Assembly (NCBI RefSeq): GCF_003264855.1
Contig: NZ_NFZS01000004.1
Location: forward strand, 62,001-126,000
Source: Dyella jiangningensis
GTDB lineage: Bacteria > Pseudomonadota > Gammaproteobacteria > Xanthomonadales > Rhodanobacteraceae
Reading direction: 5' to 3'
DNA length: 64,000 nt
Made by a program: the position numbers and the translations under genes. Of this stretch, positions 28,413 to 34,901 are shown piece by piece (the first letter of the stretch is position 1; every line of letters begins with the position of its first letter). The notes below the pieces were generated by a model. It did not search any database and had not been told where the DNA came from. It saw only the letters and a program-made list of their open reading frames with translations.

Positions 28413-29525
28413 ATGTCTGATACATCGGATGCCCTCTTCCAACCCTATGCGCTCGGTGGCCTCGAACTGCCCAACCGCATCGTTATGCCGCCGATGACGC
28501 GCTCCCGCGCGAGCCAGCCCGGCGACGTACCCAACGAACTGATGGCCGCGTACTACGCGCAGCGCGCCAGCGCCGGCCTGATCGTCAGCGAAGGCACCTG
28601 GATTTCGCCGCTAGGCAAAGGCTATGCGTGGACGCCGGGCATCCATTCGCCGGCGCAGGTGGCCGGATGGCGCAAGATCACCCAGGCGGTGCACAAGGCC
28701 GGCGGGCGCATCTTTGCCCAGTTGTGGCACGTCGGCCGCCTGAGCCACACCAGCCTGCTCGATGGCCAGGCGCCGGTCTCCTCTTCGGCCATCCAGGCCG
28801 AGGGCGTCAACGTCTTTGTCGCCGAGAGCAACGGCACGCCCGGCTTCGTGCAGGCGTCCAAGCCGCGCGCGCTCAAGCTGGAGGAAATCCACGCCATCGT
28901 CGATGACTACCGCCAGGCGGCGCGCAATGCCATGGCGGCCGGCTTCGACGGCGTCGAGCTGCATGCGGCCAATGGCTACCTGGTCAACCAGTTCATTGAC
29001 TCCAACGCCAACGATCGCACCGACGCCTATGGCGGTTCGCTGGAGAACCGCCTGCGCTTTCTCGCCGAGGTCACGCAGGCGCTGATCGAAGGCACCGGCG
29101 ACAAGCGCCGCGTCGGCGTTCGCCTGGCGCCGCTGACCACGCTCAACGGGTGCGCCGATGCCGACCCGGAAACCACCTATCTGGCCGCGGCCAAACTGCT
29201 GGGCACGCTCGGTATCGCCTACATCCATTTCGCCGAAGCCGACTGGGACGATGCCCCGCACATGCCGGTCGAGTTCAAGCGGCAGCTGCGCGCCGCTTTC
29301 CCCGGCACGCTGATCTATGCCGGCAAGTACACCGCCGAGCGCGCCCGCATCGCGTTGAACGAAGGATGGGCCGACCTGATCGCGTTTGGCCGTCCGTTCG
29401 TGGCCAACCCCGACCTGCCGGAGCGGCTGCGTATCGGCGCGCCACTCAATACGCATGACCGTGCCACGTTGTTCGGCGGCAGTGCGCATGGATTGACGGA
29501 CTATCCCGCGCTCGCTGCGGCCTGA
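28413..29525 (+). CDS. Old Yellow Enzyme family NADH:flavin oxidoreductase (alkene reductase, NemA-like)
   Basis: 370 aa from ATG 28413 (GGAGA upstream). FMN-binding TIM barrel: LFQPYALGGLELPNRIVMPP, MTRSRA, the substrate-binding His/Asn pair in GVELHAANGYLVNQFIDSNA, the YGGSLENRLRF block, and a C-terminal phosphate-binding part (LIYAGKYTAERARIAL, ADLIAFGRPFVANPDLPERL). It should reduce activated C=C bonds, nitro compounds or N-ethylmaleimide-like electrophiles using NAD(P)H. Like E. coli nemA it is found with other aldehyde/quinone reductases, fitting an electrophile-stress operon. Confidence 0.92.
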   Translation: MSDTSDALFQPYALGGLELPNRIVMPPMTRSRASQPGDVPNELMAAYYAQRASAGLIVSEGTWISPLGKGYAWTPGIHSPAQVAGWRKITQAVHKAGGRIFAQLWHVGRLSHTSLLDGQAPVSSSAIQAEGVNVFVAESNGTPGFVQASKPRALKLEEIHAIVDDYRQAARNAMAAGFDGVELHAANGYLVNQFIDSNANDRTDAYGGSLENRLRFLAEVTQALIEGTGDKRRVGVRLAPLTTLNGCADADPETTYLAAAKLLGTLGIAYIHFAEADWDDAPHMPVEFKRQLRAAFPGTLIYAGKYTAERARIALNEGWADLIAFGRPFVANPDLPERLRIGAPLNTHDRATLFGGSAHGLTDYPALAAA

Positions 29526-29546
29526 GCGCTTTCCAGAGGCTGACCC

Positions 29547-29909
29547 ATGAACCAGCAATCCAACCATACTCTTCCCCATTTCGCCGGCCGCGCCTTCCGC
29601 GTGGACTACGACGGCCTGTCGGCGCACAACATCTATGCCGCGGACGGGCGCTCGGTCCGGTACGCCATTGTCGCCGGGCCCTATACCGGTGCCAGTGGCG
29701 AGTCGCCTTGTGATTGGCGGCAGATCGCCGAGGGCGTCTATGCCATTTCGTGGCAGGAAGCCAACGGCGCCACCGTCGTGCATATCGATGATTTCGCAGA
29801 CGGACGATCACAAGCCTTCTTCACTGCACCCGACCTGAGTTTCCACCGCATGCAGGGGGGCCTGGTGGAGCTGGATGCCGCCGACATCACGGCATCCACC
29901 CTTCCATGA
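29547..29909 (+). CDS. MoaF-like domain protein
   Basis: 120 aa, cytosolic. FAGRAFRVDYDGLSAHNIYA, GVYAISWQEANGATVVHIDD and the C-terminal AFFTAPDLSFHRMQGG match the lipocalin-like MoaF domain that occurs alone or beside oxidoreductases. The name comes from the moa operon of Klebsiella; a role in molybdenum cofactor synthesis is not established for stand-alone members. It overlaps no gene and sits 21 nt after the OYE gene and 19 nt before an AKR gene, so it is probably an accessory or small-ligand-binding partner of these reductases. Confidence 0.7.
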   Translation: MNQQSNHTLPHFAGRAFRVDYDGLSAHNIYAADGRSVRYAIVAGPYTGASGESPCDWRQIAEGVYAISWQEANGATVVHIDDFADGRSQAFFTAPDLSFHRMQGGLVELDAADITASTLP

Positions 29910-29928
29910 TCATCTGAGCGAACGACCC

Positions 29929-30930
29929 ATGACTATTTCCATTCCGACCAAGGTCGGCTTCGGTACCGCGCCGCTGGGCAACATGTACCGCAATATTCCC
30001 GAGCAAGAAGCCATCGACACCGTTGAGGCCGCCTGGCAGCAAGGCATCCGCTACTTCGATGCGGCACCACTGTATGGCGCAGGCCTCGCCGAGCTTCGGC
30101 TCGGCGAAGCGCTGCAGCATCATCCGCGCGATGCGTACGTACTCAGCACCAAGGTGGGCCGCCTGATCCTCGATGAAGTCGAAGATACGACCCGCCGTGA
30201 TCTCGGCGAGAAAGGCGGACTGTTCGAACACGGCCTGCCGAACAAGATCGTCTACGACTACAGCGCCGACGGCACCCTGCGCGCGATCGAAGCGAGCCTC
30301 AAGCGCCTGAAGACCGATCGGCTGGACATCGTGTGGATCCATGATCCGGCCAGGGACTTCCATGGCGATGCCTGGAAGGATGTGCTCCATGGCGCGATGA
30401 CGGGCGCCGCAGCCGCACTGACGCGGTTGCGCGAGGAAGGTGTCATCAAGGCATGGGGACTGGGCGTCAATCGTGTCGAGCCATGCGTCATGGCGCTGCG
30501 CGAGGCCGATCCCGATGGATTCCTGATCGCCGGTCGCTACACCCTGCTCGATCATGCCGAAGCGTTGCAGGAACTGATGCCCATGAGCCTCGATCGCGGC
30601 GCCCGCATTGTCGTCGGCGGCCCGTACAACTCCGGCATCCTCGCCGGCGGCGAGCATTACGAGTACCAGAAGGCGACGCCGGAGATCCTTGCCCGCGTCG
30701 AGAGCCTGCGCGCGCTGTGCACCGAGTTTGGCGTCGATATCCGCGCCGCCGCCCTGCAGTTCTCCCTCGCGCACCCCGCGGTGGCCGCAGTCATTCCCGG
30801 CGCAAGCCGGCCGAGCCGCATTGCGGAGAACCTCGCGCTGGCCGAGGCAACGATTCCCAGCGCGTTCTGGCGGGAGCTGCGCAAGCGCGGCCTGGTGTCG
30901 CCTGGCGCGCCGTTGCCCGGGGGTGCCTAA
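29929..30930 (+). CDS. Aldo/keto reductase (D-threo-aldose dehydrogenase / pyridoxal dehydrogenase group)
   Basis: 333 aa from ATG 29929. AKR TIM barrel with VGFGTAPLGNMYRNIPEQEA, catalytic Asp/Tyr in YFDAAPLYGAG, Lys in STKVGRL, and His in IVWIHDP; C-terminal NADP-binding VIPGASRPSRIAENLALAEA. Members of this subgroup oxidise or reduce aldoses, pyridoxal or fucose-like sugars. It is a different AKR branch from the DkgB encoded upstream. It ends the plus-strand reductase set; no terminator is evident before the accessory island at 31 kb. Confidence 0.88.
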   Translation: MTISIPTKVGFGTAPLGNMYRNIPEQEAIDTVEAAWQQGIRYFDAAPLYGAGLAELRLGEALQHHPRDAYVLSTKVGRLILDEVEDTTRRDLGEKGGLFEHGLPNKIVYDYSADGTLRAIEASLKRLKTDRLDIVWIHDPARDFHGDAWKDVLHGAMTGAAAALTRLREEGVIKAWGLGVNRVEPCVMALREADPDGFLIAGRYTLLDHAEALQELMPMSLDRGARIVVGGPYNSGILAGGEHYEYQKATPEILARVESLRALCTEFGVDIRAAALQFSLAHPAVAAVIPGASRPSRIAENLALAEATIPSAFWRELRKRGLVSPGAPLPGGA

Positions 30931-31022
30931 AGGTCGCCTCCAAACACCGCCGCCGAAGAAGCGGCCAAAAAGTGCACCCTAACCCCGGTTTCGGTGTGTT
31001 GCGTTGATCGGCTGAAATCGCA

Positions 31023-31035
31023 GTCGAAAGCGGAC
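31023..31035. repeat. Half copy of the dispersed hairpin repeat
   Basis: GTCGAAAGCGGAC matches the right half of the dispersed repeat; the left arm is missing. It marks the left edge of the second orphan-gene island. Confidence 0.55.
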
Positions 31036-31103
31036 ATCAAGCGCCCGCGTTCACCCAATGTGGCGATGACTGATTCTCTTGCTACCCAGCCCAGCCGGCA
31101 AAC

Positions 31104-31496
31104 CTATGGGTCGCCCATTGACCGAAAGAGCTTTAGATAACCGAAGCCGATGAAGGCAAAAAAACCCGAGAAAAATATCTCAAAGGCGACGATGAAAACG
31201 AACATCATCGGCTCGGAGGAGAAACTGGCGCTAACCCGTGATCCATCGCGCGATATACGGGTGGCCACTCCTTCGTCGAGCTGATGGAAGGTCAACATCA
31301 GCATGCCTAGACCGATAAGCAGGAAAGCAATGCCAACCAGCAGCCAACCCAACCGCCTTAGTTGCTCAACACGGCCGTAAGGCAACCGATCCTTAAACAG
31401 AGCCAGAAGGTAAGCGCCGAGAACAAATACGGCAAACAGGTCGATGATCGAATACTTTACTGTCTTGATTAAAAGTTCGCTGTCATGGATGAGCAT
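31104..31496 (-). CDS. Small three-TM membrane protein, unknown
   Basis: 130 aa. Three hydrophobic segments are visible: about residues 16-34 (SIIDLFAVFVLGAYLLALF), 48-70 (RLGWLLVGIAFLLIGLGMLM) and 97-122 (MMFVFIVAFEIFFSGFFAFI). A soluble loop (LDEGVATRISRDGSRVSASF) separates the last two. The gene is more A/T-rich than neighbouring operons, consistent with transfer. No family recognised. The nearest upstream hairpin repeat is 86 nt away, farther than in the other orphan genes. Confidence 0.6.
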   Translation of the reverse strand: MLIHDSELLIKTVKYSIIDLFAVFVLGAYLLALFKDRLPYGRVEQLRRLGWLLVGIAFLLIGLGMLMLTFHQLDEGVATRISRDGSRVSASFSSEPMMFVFIVAFEIFFSGFFAFIGFGYLKLFRSMGDP

Positions 31497-31581
31497 CTTC
31501 TTCTCGCGGTCAACGGATATGCCGTTGCTACGTGATGGTCCCTGAAGTCATTGGGTGTCATGCAAACCCGTTATTCAAAAG

Positions 31582-31605
31582 GTCCGATTCGGGTCGAAAG
31601 CAGAC
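31582..31605. repeat. Dispersed hairpin repeat, copy 4
   Basis: GTCCGAT-(TC)-GGGTCGAA-AGCAGAC. Mutations in both arms (A and A for C and G) weaken the stem. It lies between the broken gene at 31619-31869 and the gene at 31104-31496. Confidence 0.8.
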
Positions 31606-31618
31606 GCTTTAGTCATGG

Positions 31619-31869
31619 TCAAACGGACTCACTTTCGCCCATAGCCCGGCCACTCAGGCACAGATTGTCGGTTTCATCCGGCTGTTGAATCTGAAACGTG
31701 ATCTGACCGACTCCACCCGCTTCGGCAAAGTTGCTAGTGCATGGAAGTGCTGATCGGGCTCAGCTTTGATCATTTGCAACAAGGCAATGAGGCGGTCGAT
31801 GTCCGAAGCAGATAGGCTCAATTCGACCTCGGTCCAACCATTGTTCTAGCCTTCCAGTGACGCTCGCAT
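31619..31869 (-). pseudogene. Broken small orphan gene (nonsense codon plus frameshift)
   Basis: From ATG 31869 the frame reads MRASLEG, then TAG, then continues in the same frame NNGWTEVELSLSASDIDRLI and on to AEPDQHFHALATLPK. Near 31700 a one-base shift is needed to reach the likely original C-terminus GGVGQITFQIQQPDETDN, ending at a TGA at 31619. The composition after the TAG is clearly protein-like, so this was a gene of roughly 80 codons. The stop at codon 8 (TAG could derive from CAG Gln) and the shift together indicate decay rather than recoding. Family not recognised; the pattern resembles small orphan immunity-like or cytosolic proteins. Confidence 0.65.
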
Positions 31870-31906
31870 GACCCAACCCTCTGTGGTCGATCTATATGTC
31901 GCTCAG

Positions 31907-31930
31907 GTCCGCCTTGGGTCGAAAGCAGCC
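31907..31930. repeat. Dispersed hairpin repeat, copy 5
   Basis: GTCCGCC-(TT)-GGGTCGAA-AGCAGCC; degenerate arms. It lies 38 nt upstream of the broken gene's ATG at 31869. Confidence 0.75.
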
Positions 31931-31975
31931 ACACGGAACCGTTGCATCGTGGCGTGAAGCGGCAACGTATTCCTA

Positions 31976-32332
31976 TCAGCCGCCGGCGCAAAGGGGATCA
32001 CTGGGGTTGGGTGCTCCGAATCCAATGTTCTCGTATCCAGCTTTCCGTAGTTCGGATAGCAGGGCCTTCACCCTGCGGTAGTCAGTCGAAGGGCAAATCC
32101 AAAGATCGACCTGTATGGCATCGGGTGGGCCAAGACGTTTCAACACATCCTCATCGCCGGTTACGACCTCCCCGACCTTGGCGCGCCCATCCCGTGCCAG
32201 ATAAATGATCGTATGCGGCACTCGGTCGGGGCGGCCGACGTCCCTCATGAATTCAAACACGACGTAGCCGCCCAACACACCGCCAAACAGAGCCCCAGTG
32301 GCTAGCAGGCTGACGATCTTTATCCAACGCAT
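31976..32332 (-). CDS. Single-TM protein with ExbD/TolR-like soluble part
   Basis: 118 aa from ATG 32332 with a near-perfect ribosome site (AGGAGGAGGCAT). One N-terminal membrane anchor (IVSLLATGALFGGVLGGYVV), then a soluble domain of about 85 residues: IIYLARDGRAKVGEVVTGDE and VDLWICPSTDYRRVKALLSE, ending KAGYENIGFGAPNP. A strand, then a polar turn, then a helix followed by aGY-x-x-I-x-x resembles the periplasmic domain of ExbD/TolR. I see no ExbB partner, so this is a fold-level guess only. It lies 38 nt downstream of repeat copy 6. Confidence 0.55.
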   Translation of the reverse strand: MRWIKIVSLLATGALFGGVLGGYVVFEFMRDVGRPDRVPHTIIYLARDGRAKVGEVVTGDEDVLKRLGPPDAIQVDLWICPSTDYRRVKALLSELRKAGYENIGFGAPNPSDPLCAGG

Positions 32333-32369
32333 ATGCCTCCTCCTGCCACCGGAATATCTGTTGCCCAAG

Positions 32370-32393
32370 GTCCGCTATGGGTCGGAAGCAGAC
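32370..32393. repeat. Dispersed hairpin repeat, copy 6
   Basis: GTCCGCT-(AT)-GGGTCGGA-AGCAGAC, 38 nt upstream of the ATG at 32332 and immediately after the stop of the gene at 32394. Confidence 0.82.
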
Positions 32394-32828
32394 CTAAACA
32401 ATCTCATGCATAACCTGTAACGCATAGCCGTTTGCCTGGATGGCAGTACGAAATTCGGGCAAAGACTCTACGGCAGCGAAGAATGCATCAGCAGTTGAAA
32501 AGTCGAAAGACCAAAGTACTGCCTTAGTGCGCTCAAGAGCCTCGGTAGGAGCGCAAGTCAATTCGCAATGAAGCTGTTCGAAATGGTCATGTTCGCCGTC
32601 CTCGTCCAGTCGTGCGAACTGCACGACCGGATCAAAGTAGAACTGGCGCGGACCGGAGAAGTGAAAGACACCCACTTGGAACAAGAGCCCAATGCCGTCG
32701 ACATGGAAGACTTCTCGGCCGTAACTCTTGAATGCCTCCCACACTGACGCTGCAGTAATTGCAGATTCGCTCACGTCTTGACGAGCGAGCCATTCGCGAA
32801 GACGAAGGACTTCGGCAGTTACAGACAC
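32394..32828 (-). CDS. Small cytosolic hypothetical protein
   Basis: 144 aa, without signal peptide or membrane segment, acidic. It starts MSVTAEVLRLREWLARQDVS and has an aromatic-rich middle (GIGLLFQVGVFHFSGPRQFY) and a His/Asp/Glu-rich stretch (EDGEHDHFEQLHCELTCAP). It ends with SLPEFRTAIQANGYALQVMH. Size and composition resemble orphan immunity-type proteins found in accessory islands, but I cannot assign a family. The stop codon abuts repeat copy 6 directly. Base composition is more A/T-rich than in flanking operons. Confidence 0.55.
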   Translation of the reverse strand: MSVTAEVLRLREWLARQDVSESAITAASVWEAFKSYGREVFHVDGIGLLFQVGVFHFSGPRQFYFDPVVQFARLDEDGEHDHFEQLHCELTCAPTEALERTKAVLWSFDFSTADAFFAAVESLPEFRTAIQANGYALQVMHEIV

Positions 32829-32929
32829 GGCGACCCCTCTTGGCGAAAGGGTTTAGTACGAGAACTGACGGACAGGACGAATTCAGGACTGTCTGTCTTG
32901 GGTCGATCGCGGACCTTTTTACAAGGCAA

Positions 32930-33541
32930 CTAGCCCGCACTTGCGTCCTTGCCAGTTATTGCCTTGAATGCCAAGCGCGCTCTGGCCCTGAGATCCTCCT
33001 GACCGCGCCACGTCCTGATGAACTTCTCGATGGCCGGGACCGCATAAGTTGCGGGCGGGCCGATTTCTTCGAGCGCAAATAGCGCATTGAAGACTACGTC
33101 GGGACTATCGGAGGCCAGGTGTTCAACAAGGGCTGGCACTACTGAGGGCACAAGCTCCTTGGCACGGTAGTAGTCCCACATGCCTGCATCCTCCCAAACG
33201 AAGTCGGTATAGGACCTCGTTACGTGGCTGCAATAGTTCATATACCGGGCATGGCTGTTGGTCGAATGCAGGAGGTCATATTTCGACCGGACGGCCCGAA
33301 GGACTCCAGGCCACCTTAGTTCACGCATGCAGAACGGAACCAGCTCTGGCGGTGATAAGAGGTCCCACGTGGCCATACGGACGAACTGCTCCTCGAAGAA
33401 CTTCTGTTTCGCAGGATGGTTCCGAACAAGATCAAGAATTTTTACGAGCGGTGGCTCCATGGGGCGTACGTCGCCCATGTGCTCGTCATCGGCTCGAATG
33501 ACTGCCAGCCGTAGCACCTCGAATTCGTCTTCAACCGACAT
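32930..33541 (-). CDS. Hypothetical protein with C-terminal HEAT-like repeat
   Basis: 203 aa, helical and soluble. The C-terminal third reads VPSVVPALVEHLASDSPDVV then FNALFALEEIGPPATYAVPA, a HEAT-like helical pair that usually mediates protein binding. The N-terminal part (LVKILDLVRNHPAKQKFFEE, VLRAVRSKYDLLHSTNSHAR) is also helical but not recognised. The gene is in the second orphan island, 31 nt downstream of repeat copy 7, and its A/T-richer codon use suggests acquisition. A role as an immunity or scaffold protein is possible, without direct support. Confidence 0.6.
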   Translation of the reverse strand: MSVEDEFEVLRLAVIRADDEHMGDVRPMEPPLVKILDLVRNHPAKQKFFEEQFVRMATWDLLSPPELVPFCMRELRWPGVLRAVRSKYDLLHSTNSHARYMNYCSHVTRSYTDFVWEDAGMWDYYRAKELVPSVVPALVEHLASDSPDVVFNALFALEEIGPPATYAVPAIEKFIRTWRGQEDLRARARLAFKAITGKDASAG

Positions 33542-33571
33542 ATCAACTCCCCTGGCCCTCTATTCGGCAAG

Positions 33572-33595
33572 GTCCGCTTCGGGTCGGAAGCGGAC
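33572..33595. repeat. Dispersed hairpin repeat, copy 7 (best-paired copy)
   Basis: GTCCGCTTC-GGGTCG-GAAGCGGAC forms a perfect 9-bp stem with a 6-nt loop, the most complete hairpin of the family. It lies 31 nt upstream of the start at 33541. Confidence 0.88.
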
Positions 33596-33651
33596 TTTGG
33601 CCCAAACGCTTTCGAGGGCATGACCGCGCCAGCCAGACCTCGTCGCTACGT

Positions 33652-33785
33652 TCAGAGTTCTTCTGGATTCACATTCTTGACCACGCGGCCCGCGGCATCG
33701 CGAAATTCCAGGCTGGATTGCCCAGCCGCCGTAACTTTCAGCACGATGCGGTCTTTGCCATTTCCATCCATCAGCGAAGACGTAA
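33652..33785 (-). pseudogene. 3' remnant of a small gene
   Basis: A minus-strand frame of about 43 codons ends at TGA 33652 and reads LMDGNGKDRIVLKVTAAGQS then SLEFRDAAGRVVKNVNPEEL. The alternating pattern (xG-x-x-R-I-x-L-x-V then L-x-F-x-D-A-x-G-x-V) is typical of short beta-hairpin repeat proteins, so this looks like a true C-terminus that has lost its 5' part. It is joined out of frame to the IS481-type transposase fragment at 33782-33880, which probably caused the truncation. Confidence 0.5.
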
Positions 33786-33880
33786 CGCCTGGACAGGGCT
33801 CTCAGGCTCTCTTGACTATTTTGTATTGCTCGACGGACTGCCTCAGTCGTCGTGGCGCTCCCATGAAGAACCTGTCCCAT
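33782..33880 (-). mobile_element. IS481-family transposase N-terminal fragment
   Basis: From ATG 33880 the frame reads MGQVLHGSATTTEAVRRAIQ then NSQESLRALSRRY. This is the characteristic N-terminus of a large group of IS481-family transposases, where it continues with G-x-x-x-K-T-V-A-K-W. Here homology stops at RRY, and the frame runs on into unrelated sequence. Only about 33 codons survive, with no DDE domain and no recognisable terminal repeats, so the element is inactive. It marks a past insertion or deletion at the edge of the orphan island. Confidence 0.75.
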
Positions 33881-34241
33881 AGTGCTTCCTTCCATTGAAG
33901 AGAAAAGATTGCACCATCAAAACATGGGACTGAATACCTAGTCCCCGTGGGAAGGTCGGGTCACTTTCTCTTGATTGCCCAAGTCCCACAGGGATTAGCT
34001 TCGCGTCAGAAAGTAACCAAAGAGAACGGCACCCCGCATGGCGCTGTCTGGGCTGCGCCCAGCCAGTCCGTGAGGGGCGGCCGGGCTTTTCGACCGGGCT
34101 CCTGCCCGGACGAAAAGTGCCCGACATCCTGTCGGGCACCCCTGCGGGGCCTGATCGTCCACCCCTCACCGCCACACAGGGGTTAGGTGAAGGCTCGTGC
34201 CGCTACGCGGCACATCGCATTACGGGGCTGGGTTGTTCGTT

Positions 34242-34267
34242 GTAGGAGCGCACCCAGTGCGCGACCG
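34242..34267 (+). repeat. GTAG-headed REP, copy 1
   Basis: GTAG followed by GA and the hairpin GCGCAC-CCA-GTGCGC. GTAG plus short hairpin is the hallmark of REPs mobilised by REP-associated tyrosine transposases (RAYTs). It faces copy 2 across about 20 nt, making a BIME. Confidence 0.8.
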
Positions 34268-34286
34268 CAGAGGTTAATCGTCGGCG

Positions 34287-34313
34287 CCGATCGCGCACTG
34301 GGTGCGCTCCTAC
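34287..34313 (-). repeat. GTAG-headed REP, copy 2 (inverted)
   Basis: Inverted partner of copy 1 with the same GCGCAC/GTGCGC hairpin, reading GTAG on the minus strand from 34313. Confidence 0.8.
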
Positions 34314-34830
34314 AGGGAAGAGAACCTGCTCTTTGCCCTGGCTCTTGACCTCCACTCCCCTATGCCGCGAGCGGGCGGGAGGTGGAACAGCCCGAAGGGT
34401 GGCCGGCAGGACGCCGGCCAGTGGATCGTCAGGGCAGGATGCCCTGTCGATCCACCCCGCCTCCCGTCTGCGACCCCGCAGGGGCGCGGCATCGGGGTGG
34501 CCTTTCTCTTGGCATTGCCACCTTTACGGTGGTTACTTCTCTTTACTCCGGGCGTCCTGCCCTCCGCCCTTCCTCGCTCCTCAAAGCCGGCGCCATCCAT
34601 GGCGCCTCTCCGCGTACGGGCCGGCTTCGCCGTTCGCACGCGCTCCTGCGCGTGCGTGGCCACGCAAAGAGAAGTGACCCGGCCTCCGGCAGGCCGGCGG
34701 AAGCCCGCCGCCCCACGGGGACTCCCTTCGGTCGCAGGCGAGCCCGGTCGCCGTATCGCGAAAATCACCTCATCGCTACTGGGCCCCGGCCTACGCCGGG
34801 GGGCGACGAGCGTAGAGACTGAGGCGAAAG

Positions 34831-34856
34831 GCGGTCGCGCACAGGATGCGCTCCTA
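34831..34856 (-). repeat. GTAG-headed REP, copy 3
   Basis: GTAGGAGCGCA-TCC-TGTGCGCGACC on the minus strand from 34856. It lies 45 nt downstream of the ATP sulfurylase/APS kinase stop, where it may act as a 3' mRNA structure. Confidence 0.75.
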
Positions 34857-34901
34857 CAACGAACGCAATCGAATGACGCATCGGCCGGGAGTGGCTTTCG
34901 A

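Larger units (their letters stand above)
33957..34682. repeat. Large interrupted inverted repeat
   Basis: The left side carries CGGGTCACTTTCTCTT (from 33957) and AGTAACCAAAGAGAACGG (from 34014). The right side carries the complements CGGGGTGG..TTTCTCTT (about 34494), GGTTACTTCTCTTT (about 34530) and AAAGAGAAGTGACCCGG (ending 34682). Two nested arm pairs thus face each other over about 0.7 kb. Confidence 0.6.
33881..34901. other. About 1 kb non-coding region with nested inverted repeats and REPs
   Basis: No gene is supported. It holds a large interrupted inverted repeat (33957-34682), three GTAG-headed REPs, and many short palindromes. Examples are a CGACCGGG/CCCGGACG pair near 34099-34120 and GGCGCC-ATCCAT-GGCGCC at 34589-34606. 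Long open frames across it come from GC-rich composition and have no ribosome site. Confidence 0.6.

Noticed and set aside
31619-31869. Translational recoding of the TAG codon
   Set aside because: No recoding signal is visible, and a second lesion (frameshift) is present, so decay is the simpler reading.
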